Assembly (NCBI RefSeq): GCF_900215315.1
Contig: NZ_OBEB01000003.1
Span: 248,001-312,000, forward strand
Direction of reading: 5' to 3'
Origin: Arsukibacterium tuosuense
GTDB taxonomy: Bacteria > Pseudomonadota > Gammaproteobacteria > Enterobacterales > Alteromonadaceae
DNA length: 64,000 nucleotides
Shown here piece after piece: positions 52,244-62,047 of this stretch. Every line of letters begins with the position of its first letter. Position 1 is the first letter of the stretch. The translations under genes and the position numbers were made by a program. The notes beneath the pieces are model-generated. The model ran no database searches and was not told where the DNA came from. It saw nothing but the letters and a program-made list of their open reading frames with translations.

Positions 52244-53653
52244 ATGGGCACGTATCGCCGACACGGAAAAAGTACCATCGCTGACAAGCTGTTCCTGATT
52301 AGCGAAGTTTCGCTGCTATGTTTGTCAAGTTTAGTTGCCAGTTATCTGTACAATAATCTTAACCCCCACATTTCGCTTGATTACAGATTAATTAATGCGG
52401 CTCTGTTTGCTGCAACAGTTATGCTGTGCGCGCTTTCTGTAGGGCTGTACGACCAGAAATTAAGGGAAAGCCACGGTGGCATAATTAAGCGTGTTGTCAT
52501 CACCCTGCTTTTTAGTGCCTTGTTGTTGGAAGGCGTTATATTTAACCTGTTTCCGTTTTTGCATATCAGCACACTTTATCTGGCCGTCGCGTCAGTCATC
52601 GCATTGTTCAGCCTCACTGCATTCAGGGCTTTCTTTCACTACAACGACATTACCCGGATCAGTCGCCGCCGCATTCTGGTATTAGGCGCCGGAGAGCGTG
52701 CCTCCATAATTGAGCGCAGAATGCGCCGTAATGTCGACAAGCGTTTTTTTGAGATTGTTGGTTTTGCGCATATTGATGGTGACAGGTCAGCCAGCATACC
52801 GGAAGAAAAACTTATCACATTCGATTATAAAGAGAATCTGTTTCAGTATGTCATTGACAACGGTATTGACCAGCTCGTTATCGCCTGTGACGAGCGCCGC
52901 AACATGTTGCCGGTTGAACACCTGTTTAAATGTAAAAGCCGCGGCATTGAAGTCATTGAAATACTCGATTTTATCGAGCGGGAAACCGGCCAGATTGCGG
53001 TAAATCTTATTTACCCGAGCTGGATAATTTATGGTAATGGCCTGGATTTAAACCAGCGTTTCAAAACTAACCTCGATTACAAACTCAATCTGGTACTGGC
53101 TGTACTGTTGCTTGCTGTTACCTGGCCCATAATGTTGCTTACCGCCCTGCTGATATATCTTGAAGATGGCCGTAAAACCGGCGCGTCAGTGTTCTACCGG
53201 CAGGTCCGGGTGGGGTTTGATGGTAAACCTTTTTACATTCTGAAGTTCCGTAGTATGAAACCTGATGCCGAAAAAAATGGTGCCCGCTGGGCCAGTGCCG
53301 ATGACGACAGGGTCACCCGGGTTGGTAAATACATTCGTAAGTACCGGATAGACGAGCTGCCACAGTTAATGAACGTATTAAAAGGGGAAATGGGCTTTGT
53401 TGGCCCAAGACCAGAGCGGCCAGAATTTGTTAATGAACTGGTTAAAGATATTCCATACTACAGTCAGCGCCACAATGTTAAACCGGGCCTTACCGGTTGG
53501 GCTCAGCTTAAATACCCTTATGGTGCAACGGCTGAAGATGCCCAGGAAAAACTTAAGTTTGACTTGTACTACATTAAGCACCGTAGTTTGTTGCTTGATC
53601 TGATGATTCTAATCCGCACCGTTGAAATTGTGTTATTCGGTAAGGGGCGCTAA
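52244..53653 (+). CDS. XrtA-locus priming sugar-phosphate transferase (EpsB/TIGR03013-like)
   Basis: A 469-residue polyprenyl glycosyl-1-phosphate transferase. N-terminal membrane helices (about 15-130) and a Rossmann-like domain (RRRILVLGAGERASIIERR) lead to a fifth helix (LNLVLAVLLLAVTWPIMLLT) and the bacterial sugar-transferase domain: SVFYRQVRVGFDGKPF, ILKFRSMKPDAE, KYRIDELPQLMNVLKGEM, FVGPRPERPEF. It puts the first sugar phosphate on undecaprenyl phosphate. ATG 52244 is preferred because AAGGAAG lies five bases before it. First gene of the plus-strand operon. Confidence 0.93.
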   Translation: MGTYRRHGKSTIADKLFLISEVSLLCLSSLVASYLYNNLNPHISLDYRLINAALFAATVMLCALSVGLYDQKLRESHGGIIKRVVITLLFSALLLEGVIFNLFPFLHISTLYLAVASVIALFSLTAFRAFFHYNDITRISRRRILVLGAGERASIIERRMRRNVDKRFFEIVGFAHIDGDRSASIPEEKLITFDYKENLFQYVIDNGIDQLVIACDERRNMLPVEHLFKCKSRGIEVIEILDFIERETGQIAVNLIYPSWIIYGNGLDLNQRFKTNLDYKLNLVLAVLLLAVTWPIMLLTALLIYLEDGRKTGASVFYRQVRVGFDGKPFYILKFRSMKPDAEKNGARWASADDDRVTRVGKYIRKYRIDELPQLMNVLKGEMGFVGPRPERPEFVNELVKDIPYYSQRHNVKPGLTGWAQLKYPYGATAEDAQEKLKFDLYYIKHRSLLLDLMILIRTVEIVLFGKGR

Positions 53654-53658
53654 CAATA

Positions 53659-54510
53659 ATGAACAAACGTAGTTCCGTGTTCAGTGCCCTGACTGTGGAT
53701 GTTGAAGATTATTTTCATGTTGCCGCTTTTGAGCGCAATATTGCGCCTGCTGACTGGGATAATATGCCGGTCAGAGTAGAGCATAATACCAATCAGTTGC
53801 TTGACCTTTTTGATACCCATCAGGCAAAAGCCACTTTTTTTATGCTGGGTTGGGTAGCAGAGCGTTTTCCGGGACTGGTCCGGGAAATTCATCAACGAGG
53901 TCATGAAGTCGCCAGCCATGGTTACAATCATAGTAAAGCCACCAGTCAGAGCCCTGAAGAATTCCTGCACGATGTCAGCCGTGCAAAAAACCTGCTCGAA
54001 GAGCAAACAGGTAACCCGGTAACCGGGTACCGGGCACCAAGCTTCTCTATTGGTAAACAAAATGAGTGGGCTTTTGCAGCGTTAAAGCAAGCCGGCTATC
54101 AATATAGCTCCAGTACTTACCCGGTCATCCACGACTTGTACGGTACGCCCGATTGGCCACAGCAACCCTATCTGCGTGAAGAAGGCATTTGGGAGTGCCC
54201 AATGCCGGTGCTGTCAATGCTGGGTCGGCAATTACCTATTGCAGGTGGTGGCTATTTCCGGTTACTACCCTACTGGTTAACCCGGCGTCTTATTTCCCGC
54301 TATGTAGAGCAGAAAGATATTCCGTACATGTTTTACTGCCACCCATGGGAAATTGATCCGGAGCAACCCAGGATCCCTGATGCTCCGCTTAAGTCACGAT
54401 TCCGGCATTATGTTAATTTAAGCAGAATGGAAGCAAAGATAGGTTGTTTGCTGCAAGATTTTAATTGGCGTTCAGTAAACGAAGTATACCAACCTTATTT
54501 TAAAAGCTAA
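53659..54510 (+). CDS. XrtA-locus polysaccharide deacetylase (DUF3473 type)
   Basis: A 283-residue NodB-type deacetylase. Metal and catalytic motifs: TVDVEDYFHVAAF (first Asp), HEVASHGYNH (metal His pair) and GYRAPSFSI (catalytic Arg region); the C-terminal DUF3473 part has HPWEIDPEQPR. It removes acetyl groups from the polysaccharide. This family is named as PEP-CTERM-associated (TIGR03006). It follows the sugar transferase by five bases and the FemAB gene follows it by eight. No signal peptide, so it acts on lipid-linked sugars on the cytoplasmic side or is exported some other way. Confidence 0.92.
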   Translation: MNKRSSVFSALTVDVEDYFHVAAFERNIAPADWDNMPVRVEHNTNQLLDLFDTHQAKATFFMLGWVAERFPGLVREIHQRGHEVASHGYNHSKATSQSPEEFLHDVSRAKNLLEEQTGNPVTGYRAPSFSIGKQNEWAFAALKQAGYQYSSSTYPVIHDLYGTPDWPQQPYLREEGIWECPMPVLSMLGRQLPIAGGGYFRLLPYWLTRRLISRYVEQKDIPYMFYCHPWEIDPEQPRIPDAPLKSRFRHYVNLSRMEAKIGCLLQDFNWRSVNEVYQPYFKS

Positions 54511-54518
54511 GGATTAGC

Positions 54519-55547
54519 ATGTACCAGGTATCAGGCTTAGCGCTGGATGACAAGCGCAATGCAGATTGGGACACATTTGTAAAAAACAGTACTGATGGCA
54601 GCTTTTTTCATCTTGCAGGCTGGCAGCAGGTACTGACAGATCTGGGCCATCAGGGCTTTTATTTGTATGCCACGCTTGACCAGCAAATTGTTGGTGTATT
54701 GCCACTAGCCAGAGTAAAAAGCCGCATGTTTGGTGATGCTTTGGTTTCAACCCCCTTTTGCGTTTATGGTGGCGCTGTTGGTTCGGACGACGTTAAACGT
54801 CATCTGGAGCAGAGCGCAATTACCCTCGCCGGTGAACTGGGGGTTGATCATCTGGAACTGCGTTACCGCCATCCGCAAAACAACCAGTTAACAACCCGTA
54901 TTCAACATGCTACTTTCCAGTGTCAGTTAGCTGAAAACGATGCTGACATTCTGGCCGGCATTAAAAAGAAGCAGCGCGCAGTGATCCGGCAATCTCTGAA
55001 TCATCAGCTCAGCTTTACCCTGGATGACAGCCTGGATTATTTTTATCAAACGTATTCAGAAAGTGTCCGCAACCTTGGAACGCCGGTTTTCAGCAAGGCC
55101 TATTTTCAATCCCTGCTCAAGGTATTTGGTGACGATGCTGAAATTCTGACGGTACGCAAAGATGGCAAAGCGGTCTCAAGCGTGCTCAGTTTTTATTATA
55201 ATCAGCAGGTTTTACCCTACTATGGCGGCGGCATCAGCGAAGCCCGCGAGCTTAAAAGTAATGACTTTATGTACTACCAGCTAATGTGCCATGCCCGGGC
55301 AGACAAAAACTGCAACAGTTATGATTTTGGCAGAAGCAAGCTTGATTCAGGTGCCTACAACTATAAAAAGCACTGGGGAATGCTGCCGGAAGAACTTCAT
55401 TATCAGTACCAGTTAATTAATGCCACTGCTTTGCCAAACCTCAGCCCTAACAACCCCAAATATCAGTTATTTATTAAAATGTGGCAGAAGTTACCGCTTG
55501 CAGTCAGTCAGTGGCTGGGACCTAAAATTTCACGGTATCTGGGGTAA
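54519..55547 (+). CDS. XrtA-locus FemAB/GNAT-like protein (TIGR03019)
   Basis: A 342-residue protein with two GNAT-like halves: DGSFFHLAGWQQVLTDLG and GVLPLARVKS near the N-terminus, and VSSVLSFYYNQQVLPYYGGG and YDFGRSKLDSGAYNYKKHW in the C-terminal half, as in FemAB-related proteins linked to exosortase loci. FemAB proteins transfer amino acids or acyl groups; the donor and acceptor here are not known. It may decorate the polysaccharide. Between the deacetylase and exosortase genes in a tight operon. Confidence 0.88.
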   Translation: MYQVSGLALDDKRNADWDTFVKNSTDGSFFHLAGWQQVLTDLGHQGFYLYATLDQQIVGVLPLARVKSRMFGDALVSTPFCVYGGAVGSDDVKRHLEQSAITLAGELGVDHLELRYRHPQNNQLTTRIQHATFQCQLAENDADILAGIKKKQRAVIRQSLNHQLSFTLDDSLDYFYQTYSESVRNLGTPVFSKAYFQSLLKVFGDDAEILTVRKDGKAVSSVLSFYYNQQVLPYYGGGISEARELKSNDFMYYQLMCHARADKNCNSYDFGRSKLDSGAYNYKKHWGMLPEELHYQYQLINATALPNLSPNNPKYQLFIKMWQKLPLAVSQWLGPKISRYLG

Positions 55548-55553
55548 AAATGA

Positions 55554-57083
55554 ATGAGCAAAGTTAACTTGCCTGAACTATCAAAGCCGGCGCGCTCTTA
55601 TGCTATGACGCTAACCGCATTTATTGTTGTCTGGCTGCTCTGCTTCTCAGAAACATTGTGGTCCATGGTTGCTATCTGGTTGCGGTCTGACACCTATGCG
55701 CATGGCATATTAATTTTCCCCATCAGCCTGTATTTAGTCTGGCGCAAGCGTCAACATATCGCAGCCACCCCCTTGCGTCCGGATGTTAAAGCCTTACCGC
55801 TGTTATTTGCCCTGGTCGTCGTCTGGTACTTTGCTAATGCGGTGGCCGTTAATGTTGTCAGTCAGCTTGCCGTAGTGCTGATGCTACCGGTCCTGGTCTG
55901 GTTGTGTTGTGGCTGGCAGCTTTTAAAACTCCTTCGGTTTCCTTTGTTGTACTTGTTGTTTGCTGTACCAATGGGTGACAACCTGGTGCCATGGCTGCAA
56001 GACATTACCGCAGACATTACTGTTGCAGCACTGCAGTTAAGCCAAATCCCGGTGTACCGGGATGGTTTATATTTATCGACCCCAACGGGTTTATTCCTGG
56101 TGGCTGAAGCCTGCTCAGGCATTCGTTACCTGATTGCTTCCGTAGCGCTCGGTACGCTATACGCCTACCTCACGTACACCAGCAGAGTCAAGCAACTGGT
56201 ATTCTGTCTGGCGGCCGTTGTCGTCCCTATTCTGGCGAATGGTGTGCGGGCCTATGGCATTGTCCTTATCGCTTCGCTGACAGATATGAAACATGCTGTT
56301 GGCGTGGACCACCTGATTTATGGCTGGATTTTCTTTGGTCTTATTATATTTATCATGTTTTTTATTGGCGGTTTTTTTGCTGATAAACAGCGGCCACAAC
56401 CCGTTGCAAGCCCAGCAGCAATAAAGCCCGTGCCGCTGCCACTGCTGTTAAGTGGTGTGAGTGTTATGCTAATCCCGCTATTGGTTAATCTGTTATTGCC
56501 ACCGTTAGCTCAGCAACCTTTTTATAGTACTAAACAACTTGAACAAAGCCTGACACCGGTAACAGAATCGCTGGCATTACCACAGTTCAGCGACAGCTCA
56601 GCGCAGTTAGCCGGTATTTGGCAGTATGAAAACCGCGAGATCTGGTTTTATGCCGCTTTTTATCAGCATACTGATGATAAAAAACTGGTTAGCTGGCACA
56701 ACCAGCCCTATCAGACGGCAAGCTGGACCCCCGCCAGCAGCCAACGCCGCAAATTGCAAATCGGTCAGCAGAGTCTGGCATTACAGGAAGTTGACCTGCG
56801 GGCCTCAAATGGCCAGAAAAGATTGCTCTGGTACTGGTATGGCAGTGGCAATTACTTCTCAGCCGATCCATATCTGATTACCGCAATGCAGGCCATGGGT
56901 AAGGTGTTTCACTTCAGCCAGCATGGTAGCTTCTATGCGTTAAGTGTCTACTATGAAGACGATCCGGTGCAGGCTGGCAGAATACTGCAACAAACCCTGG
57001 AACAACGGTTCAGCTTAATTGCGGCAGCGAATTCGGCTGAGCCGGAACAAGTCAGTCTGGCGCAGCAGGTTCAGCAGCCATGA
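55554..57083 (+). CDS. xrtA: Exosortase A with C-terminal EpsI-like domain
   Basis: A 509-residue protein. The N-terminal exosortase domain (about 15-275) has eight or so membrane helices and the catalytic set C187 (EACSGIRYLIAS), R232 (ANGVRAYGIV) and H253 (GVDHLIYGW). It cleaves and attaches PEP-CTERM proteins, in place of sortase. After a helix near 300-318 comes a soluble EpsI-like domain (about 335-490, IWQYENREIWFYAAFYQH, YWYGSGNYFSADPYL) that is often found near or fused to XrtA. ATG 55554 is seven bases after the FemAB stop. Next gene overlaps by four bases. No substrate with a PEP-CTERM tail is seen in the window. Confidence 0.94.
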   Translation: MSKVNLPELSKPARSYAMTLTAFIVVWLLCFSETLWSMVAIWLRSDTYAHGILIFPISLYLVWRKRQHIAATPLRPDVKALPLLFALVVVWYFANAVAVNVVSQLAVVLMLPVLVWLCCGWQLLKLLRFPLLYLLFAVPMGDNLVPWLQDITADITVAALQLSQIPVYRDGLYLSTPTGLFLVAEACSGIRYLIASVALGTLYAYLTYTSRVKQLVFCLAAVVVPILANGVRAYGIVLIASLTDMKHAVGVDHLIYGWIFFGLIIFIMFFIGGFFADKQRPQPVASPAAIKPVPLPLLLSGVSVMLIPLLVNLLLPPLAQQPFYSTKQLEQSLTPVTESLALPQFSDSSAQLAGIWQYENREIWFYAAFYQHTDDKKLVSWHNQPYQTASWTPASSQRRKLQIGQQSLALQEVDLRASNGQKRLLWYWYGSGNYFSADPYLITAMQAMGKVFHFSQHGSFYALSVYYEDDPVQAGRILQQTLEQRFSLIAAANSAEPEQVSLAQQVQQP

Positions 57084-58222
57084 CAGTGCACATTTGTCAT
57101 CTGCTATGGAGTTTCAGAACCGGTGGCCTGGAAAATGGTGTGGTTAATTTAATTAACCAGCTTGAGCCAGACGAATTCCGGCACAGCATCATCTGCTTAA
57201 CTGATTACGATCAGGCTTTTTTCTCCCGGATAGCTCGCGACAATGTGCAAATTTACTGTCTGAATAAACGCCCCGGCCATGATTTACCGTCATTCTGGCG
57301 TTGTTTCAAACTATTACGTCAGCTTAAACCAGACATCTGCCATAGCCGCAATTTAGCGGCGATGGAGTATCAGGCGGCCGCCTTGCTGGCCCGCATACCA
57401 TTGCGGGTTCACGGCGAACATGGCTGGGATCTGACTGATCTGGCGGGTCAGAATAAAAAATATGTATTGTTAAAGCGGCTGTTTAAAAAAGTCATCCATC
57501 GTTATGTCTGTTTGTCCCGGGAAGGCCGGGACTACCTGCAAAACGACGTTGGCGTGGCAGCTGACCGGCTTAGCCAGATTTGCAATGGGGTGGATACCAG
57601 GCGGTTCATGCCTGCTTTACGGTTAAAGAGTACCCTGCCCGAAGCGTTAGCGGCTTCAGACCGGATAATTTTCGGGACCGTTGGTCGTATTGCTGATGTT
57701 AAAAACCAACAGTTGCTGGTAGCGGCTTATATTGAACTGTGTCAGCAAGAAGAAACATTTAAAAATAGCACCGCCCTGGTCATTATCGGCGACGGTCCGA
57801 CCAGACCACAATTGCAGCAGCAGTTGGCAACAGCCGGCCTGATTAGTCAATGCTGGCTACCGGGTGATCGCAGCGATATTGCCAGTATCTTGCCCGGCTT
57901 ATCGGTATTCGTACTGCCATCACTGGCAGAGGGTATTTCCAATACTATTCTGGAAGCCATGGCCTGCGCCCTGCCCGTTATCGCCAGTAATGTTGGCGGT
58001 AATGCTGAATTGGTAGCTGCCGGACAAACAGGTTGGCTATTTAGCAGCAATAATAAAAAGCAGTTGCAGCAGGTAATGCTGCAATGTCAGCAAGCTCCGA
58101 CTGAGCTGCAGCGTCTGGGCGACAATGCCAGGGCAGCAGCAGAGCAGAAATTTAGTCTTGATACCATGGTCAGTGCCTATCGGCGCTTGTATCTTGACAG
58201 TTATAAACAACAGGAAGGTTAA
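57080..58222 (+). CDS. XrtA-locus glycosyltransferase (GT4, TIGR03088-like)
   Basis: A 380-residue GT-B fold enzyme. N-terminal HICHLLWSFRTGGLENGVVN and the C-terminal nucleotide-sugar site FVLPSLAEGISNTILEAMAC are typical of group-1 (GT4) transferases; PEP-CTERM loci carry a dedicated family, TIGR03088. Its ATG overlaps the xrtA stop as ATGA. It adds a sugar to the lipid-linked chain in the cytoplasm; the sugar is not known. Confidence 0.9.
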   Translation: MTVHICHLLWSFRTGGLENGVVNLINQLEPDEFRHSIICLTDYDQAFFSRIARDNVQIYCLNKRPGHDLPSFWRCFKLLRQLKPDICHSRNLAAMEYQAAALLARIPLRVHGEHGWDLTDLAGQNKKYVLLKRLFKKVIHRYVCLSREGRDYLQNDVGVAADRLSQICNGVDTRRFMPALRLKSTLPEALAASDRIIFGTVGRIADVKNQQLLVAAYIELCQQEETFKNSTALVIIGDGPTRPQLQQQLATAGLISQCWLPGDRSDIASILPGLSVFVLPSLAEGISNTILEAMACALPVIASNVGGNAELVAAGQTGWLFSSNNKKQLQQVMLQCQQAPTELQRLGDNARAAAEQKFSLDTMVSAYRRLYLDSYKQQEG

Positions 58223-58226
58223 ACAG

Positions 58227-60125
58227 ATGTGCGGTATTGCCGGAATTTTACAGCTAAACAACAGCAATCAGGTTAACCAGAGCGTGTTAAAAGTAATGAA
58301 TACGCTGCAGTCGCATCGGGGTCCGGACGATGACGGTTATCATTTTGAAGCGGGCATTGGCCTGGCTCATCGTCGCTTGTCAATTATTGATATCGCCGGC
58401 AGCCACCAGCCGCTGTTTAATGAAACCGGTGATGTCGCTGTGGTTTTCAACGGTGAAATATACAACTTTGCAGAACTCACGGTCGAGCTGAAAGCCCGGG
58501 GCCACGTTTTTGCCACCCACGGCGACACTGAAACCATCGTCCATGCCTGGGAAGAATGGGGCGTAGATTGTGTGCAGCATTTCCGGGGTATGTTTGCCTT
58601 TGCCATTTGGGATCGTAACAAACAGCAACTGTTTCTGGCGCGCGACAGAATGGGTATTAAACCATTATTCTACAGTTTGCTGCCCAGTGGCGAGTTGCTG
58701 TTTGGCTCAGAATTAAAAGTGCTGACCGCCCACCCGGATTTTGACAAAAGCTTGTATTATCAGGGAATTGAAGACTATTTCACCTTTGGCTACATCCCTG
58801 AACCACATACCATTTACGCCAATACCTATAAAATGAATCCCGGGCATTATTTGCTGCTGGATAAAACCCGGGCAGTAATGCCGAAACAAACCCGCTACTG
58901 GGATATCGATTTCAGCCAGAGCGTACTCACCGAAAACCAGGTAAAATCAGAATTATTAGATCGGCTGAAAGAAGCCGTTGATATCCGCTTAATTGCCGAA
59001 GTACCATTAGGCGCCTTTTTATCGGGCGGCGTCGATTCCAGCGCCATCGTTGCCCTGATGGCGCAGTTACAGCAGGATAAGGCGGTAAACACCTGCTCAA
59101 TTGGCTTTGATGATCAGCAATTTGACGAAAGTGATTATGCCAGCCAGGTCGCCAGACAATACCAGACTAACCATCGCAGTGGCATGGTCGACAGGAACGA
59201 CTTCTCGTTAATTGATAAATTGGCCGCCCTTTACGATGAGCCCTACGCCGATAGCTCCGCTATGCCAACCTACCGGGTATGCCAGTTAGCTCGTAAACAC
59301 GTGACAGTTGCCTTGTCGGGCGATGGTGGTGATGAACTGTTTGGTGGCTACCGTCGCTACCGTTACCAGTTACATGAAGAAAAAATGCGCGGCATTATGC
59401 CACAGGCTATCCGCCAGCCGTTATTTGGTACCCTGGGCAAGGTCTATCCGAAACTGGACTGGGCCCCCCGCTTTGTCAGAGCCAAAACCACCTTTCAGTC
59501 ACTGGCAATGAATGCGGTTTCCGGCTACTGCAATACCATGTCAATTATGCGGGCAGATGCCCGGGCGGCCTTATTTTCACCACAGCTAAAGCAAAAGCTT
59601 GCCGGTTACCAGTCAGTTGAAGTATTTAAACGCCATGCGGCAAACGCCAATACCGATGATCCGCTAAAGCTGGTGCAATACCTGGATATGAAAACCTACC
59701 TGGTCGGCGATATTCTTACCAAAGTAGACCGGGCCAGTATGGCCCACTCACTTGAGGTCAGGGTACCTTTGCTGGATCACAAATACGTGGAATGGGCCAC
59801 CAGGCTGCCCAGCAATATGAATATTGTGGGTAATGAAGGCAAAGCCGCGTTTAAGCAGGCACTGGAGCCCCATTTACCGCATGATATTTTGTACCGCAAA
59901 AAAATGGGCTTTGCCGTACCACTGGCCAGCTGGTTTCGCGGCCCGCTGAAACAAACCCTGCAACAGGCATTAAATTCAGAAGCCCTGGCCGATTCCGGCT
60001 TGTTTAATCAAAACTATATTCAACAGTTATATCAACAGCATATTACTGGTAAACGTGACCATAGCTCAGCACTCTGGACTTTATTAATGTTTTCCCAGTT
60101 TTATCGCCAGCAGTTGGGGCAGTAA
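58227..60125 (+). CDS. XrtA-locus glutamine-dependent amidotransferase 1 (asparagine-synthase-like)
   Basis: A 632-residue protein with a glutamine-hydrolysing class-II domain (MCGIAGILQL, C2 as nucleophile, RGPDDDGY, FNGEIYNFAEL) and an asparagine-synthase/ATP-pyrophosphatase domain (LSGGVDSSAIVALM, LSGDGGDELFGGYRRY). The start at 58227 is chosen because Cys2 must be exposed by Met removal; the frame is open 34 codons further upstream inside the previous gene. In exosortase loci these enzymes are thought to amidate a uronic acid of the polysaccharide; here that fits the uronate-forming dehydrogenase at the right end. Confidence 0.9.
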   Translation: MCGIAGILQLNNSNQVNQSVLKVMNTLQSHRGPDDDGYHFEAGIGLAHRRLSIIDIAGSHQPLFNETGDVAVVFNGEIYNFAELTVELKARGHVFATHGDTETIVHAWEEWGVDCVQHFRGMFAFAIWDRNKQQLFLARDRMGIKPLFYSLLPSGELLFGSELKVLTAHPDFDKSLYYQGIEDYFTFGYIPEPHTIYANTYKMNPGHYLLLDKTRAVMPKQTRYWDIDFSQSVLTENQVKSELLDRLKEAVDIRLIAEVPLGAFLSGGVDSSAIVALMAQLQQDKAVNTCSIGFDDQQFDESDYASQVARQYQTNHRSGMVDRNDFSLIDKLAALYDEPYADSSAMPTYRVCQLARKHVTVALSGDGGDELFGGYRRYRYQLHEEKMRGIMPQAIRQPLFGTLGKVYPKLDWAPRFVRAKTTFQSLAMNAVSGYCNTMSIMRADARAALFSPQLKQKLAGYQSVEVFKRHAANANTDDPLKLVQYLDMKTYLVGDILTKVDRASMAHSLEVRVPLLDHKYVEWATRLPSNMNIVGNEGKAAFKQALEPHLPHDILYRKKMGFAVPLASWFRGPLKQTLQQALNSEALADSGLFNQNYIQQLYQQHITGKRDHSSALWTLLMFSQFYRQQLGQ

Positions 60126-60127
60126 TT

Positions 60128-62047
60128 ATGTGTGGTATTCACGGCGTTGTTGCCTTAAAACGACCCCAGCAATTTCCGGCACAATGGCTGGATGCAATGG
60201 GTGATATCACGGCCCACCGCGGCCCCGATGACAGCGGAAAGTACCTGAATAACAATATTGCGCTGGGTATGCGCCGGTTGTCGGTCATCGATTTAACGGG
60301 GGGCCAGCAACCTATCAGCAATGACGATGGTAGTCTGGTGTTGGTATGTAACGGTGAAATCTACAACTACCGCGAGCTGCGGGAGCAACTGGCAGACAGC
60401 TACTCGTTTAAAACCCAGTCCGATGTTGAAGTTATTCTGGCGCTCTATCAGCAATATGGTGTGGATTGTCTGCAGCACTTAAATGGCATGTTTGCCTTTG
60501 CCCTGTGGGATAATAACCGTCAGCAACTGCTGCTGGCGCGGGATCGACTTGGCATCAAACCGTTATACCTGTGTCAGCACGATGGCTATCTGGCATTTTC
60601 GACCGAAAGCAAAGCCATTCTGGCATTGCCTGGTATCGAAGCAGAGGTTTGTCCGCAAGCGCTCGAACAGTATTTGCAGTTAGGCTATGTGCCGGCCCCC
60701 TATTCCATGTTTAAAGGCATTCAGAAGCTTGAAGTGGCCAGTTATCTGTTAATTGATGACAAAGGTATCCAGCAGCATCAGTACTGGCAGCCAGACTTTG
60801 CTCAGACCGAGCAACTCAGCGAGCAAAGCTGGGCCAGAAAAATTCGCACCCAGCTGGAAAGCTCAGTGGCAATGCAAATGGTCAGTGATGTGCCGATAGG
60901 GGCCTTTTTGTCAGGCGGCGTAGACTCCAGCGCGGTTGTTGCCCTGATGTCGAAACATAGTAAAGGCCCGGTGCAAACTTACGCCATTGGCTTTGATACC
61001 GGTGACGCCGCTAACTTTTACAACGAATTGCCCTACGCCCGGGCGGTTGCTGAACAATTTGGCACCGAACACAGGGAGATCCTGGTAAAACCGGACGTGG
61101 TAAGTCTGTTGCCTAAGCTCCTGTGGCATATGGACGAGCCGGTTGCCGACAGTGCTTTTATAACCACCTATCTGGTATCAGAATTTGCCCATAAAGATGT
61201 GACCGTTATTTTGTCCGGCGTTGGTGGTGACGAATTGTTTGGCGGTTACCGTCGCTATCTGGGGGAACACTATTTACAGAAATATCAGCGTCTGCCCGCC
61301 TGGGTACGGCAAAAGCTGTTAGTGCCATTGGCCGGCAAACTTCCCAGTGACCGCCACTCGAAACTGCTGAATACCCTGCGCCTGACTAAAGCTTTTATCC
61401 AGTCGGCAGAGCTTGACGACGCTGAACGCTATCAGCGTTATATGCAGGTGTTCAGTCAACAACAAACTGAACAACTGTTAAGTAGTGAAAAACCGATCAG
61501 TATTATTAAACAGCACTATCAGTTCAGCCATGCTAAACAAGGGTTATGGCGCATGTTTGATACCGACCGGCAAAGCCAGTTGCCTGACGACTTATTGTTG
61601 TTAACCGATAAAATGACCATGGCAACCTCGCTGGAATGCCGGGTACCCTTTCTTGATCATCAGATGGTAGAGCTGGCGGTAAAAATACCGCAAAGCCTTA
61701 CCATGAAAAACGGCCGGCTAAAGCACCTGTTGAAGGAGTCACTCAGTGACATTTTACCGGCCAGTATTCTCGACCGGCCGAAGCGGGGCTTTGGTGCACC
61801 CTTAGGTGCCTGGCTAAAACAAGAGTTGGCGCCGATGTTGCGGTTATTTGTAAACCGTGAAACCATTGAACAGCGGGGCTTATTAAATTGGCCCGTTATT
61901 GAACAAACACTTAGCCAGCACTTCAGTCAGCAGGAAGATCACACCGATCACTTGCTGGCACTTATGAATCTGGAAATCTGGTGCCGGCTGTATCTGGACA
62001 AACAAAGTGCCGGGCAAATATCAGAGACAATCAGGACGTCGTTATGA
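60128..62047 (+). CDS. XrtA-locus glutamine-dependent amidotransferase 2 (asparagine-synthase-like)
   Basis: A 639-residue homologue of the preceding gene with the same domains: MCGIHGVVAL with C2, HRGPDDSGKY, CNGEIYNYREL, LSGGVDSSAVVALM, LSGVGGDELFGGYRRY, and RPKRGFGAPLGAWL. It starts two bases after the first stop and ends in an ATGA overlap with the next gene. The two copies are clearly diverged, so they are likely to act on different residues or form two classes (TIGR03108 and TIGR03104 both occur in XrtA loci). Which is which was not settled. Confidence 0.9.
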   Translation: MCGIHGVVALKRPQQFPAQWLDAMGDITAHRGPDDSGKYLNNNIALGMRRLSVIDLTGGQQPISNDDGSLVLVCNGEIYNYRELREQLADSYSFKTQSDVEVILALYQQYGVDCLQHLNGMFAFALWDNNRQQLLLARDRLGIKPLYLCQHDGYLAFSTESKAILALPGIEAEVCPQALEQYLQLGYVPAPYSMFKGIQKLEVASYLLIDDKGIQQHQYWQPDFAQTEQLSEQSWARKIRTQLESSVAMQMVSDVPIGAFLSGGVDSSAVVALMSKHSKGPVQTYAIGFDTGDAANFYNELPYARAVAEQFGTEHREILVKPDVVSLLPKLLWHMDEPVADSAFITTYLVSEFAHKDVTVILSGVGGDELFGGYRRYLGEHYLQKYQRLPAWVRQKLLVPLAGKLPSDRHSKLLNTLRLTKAFIQSAELDDAERYQRYMQVFSQQQTEQLLSSEKPISIIKQHYQFSHAKQGLWRMFDTDRQSQLPDDLLLLTDKMTMATSLECRVPFLDHQMVELAVKIPQSLTMKNGRLKHLLKESLSDILPASILDRPKRGFGAPLGAWLKQELAPMLRLFVNRETIEQRGLLNWPVIEQTLSQHFSQQEDHTDHLLALMNLEIWCRLYLDKQSAGQISETIRTSL

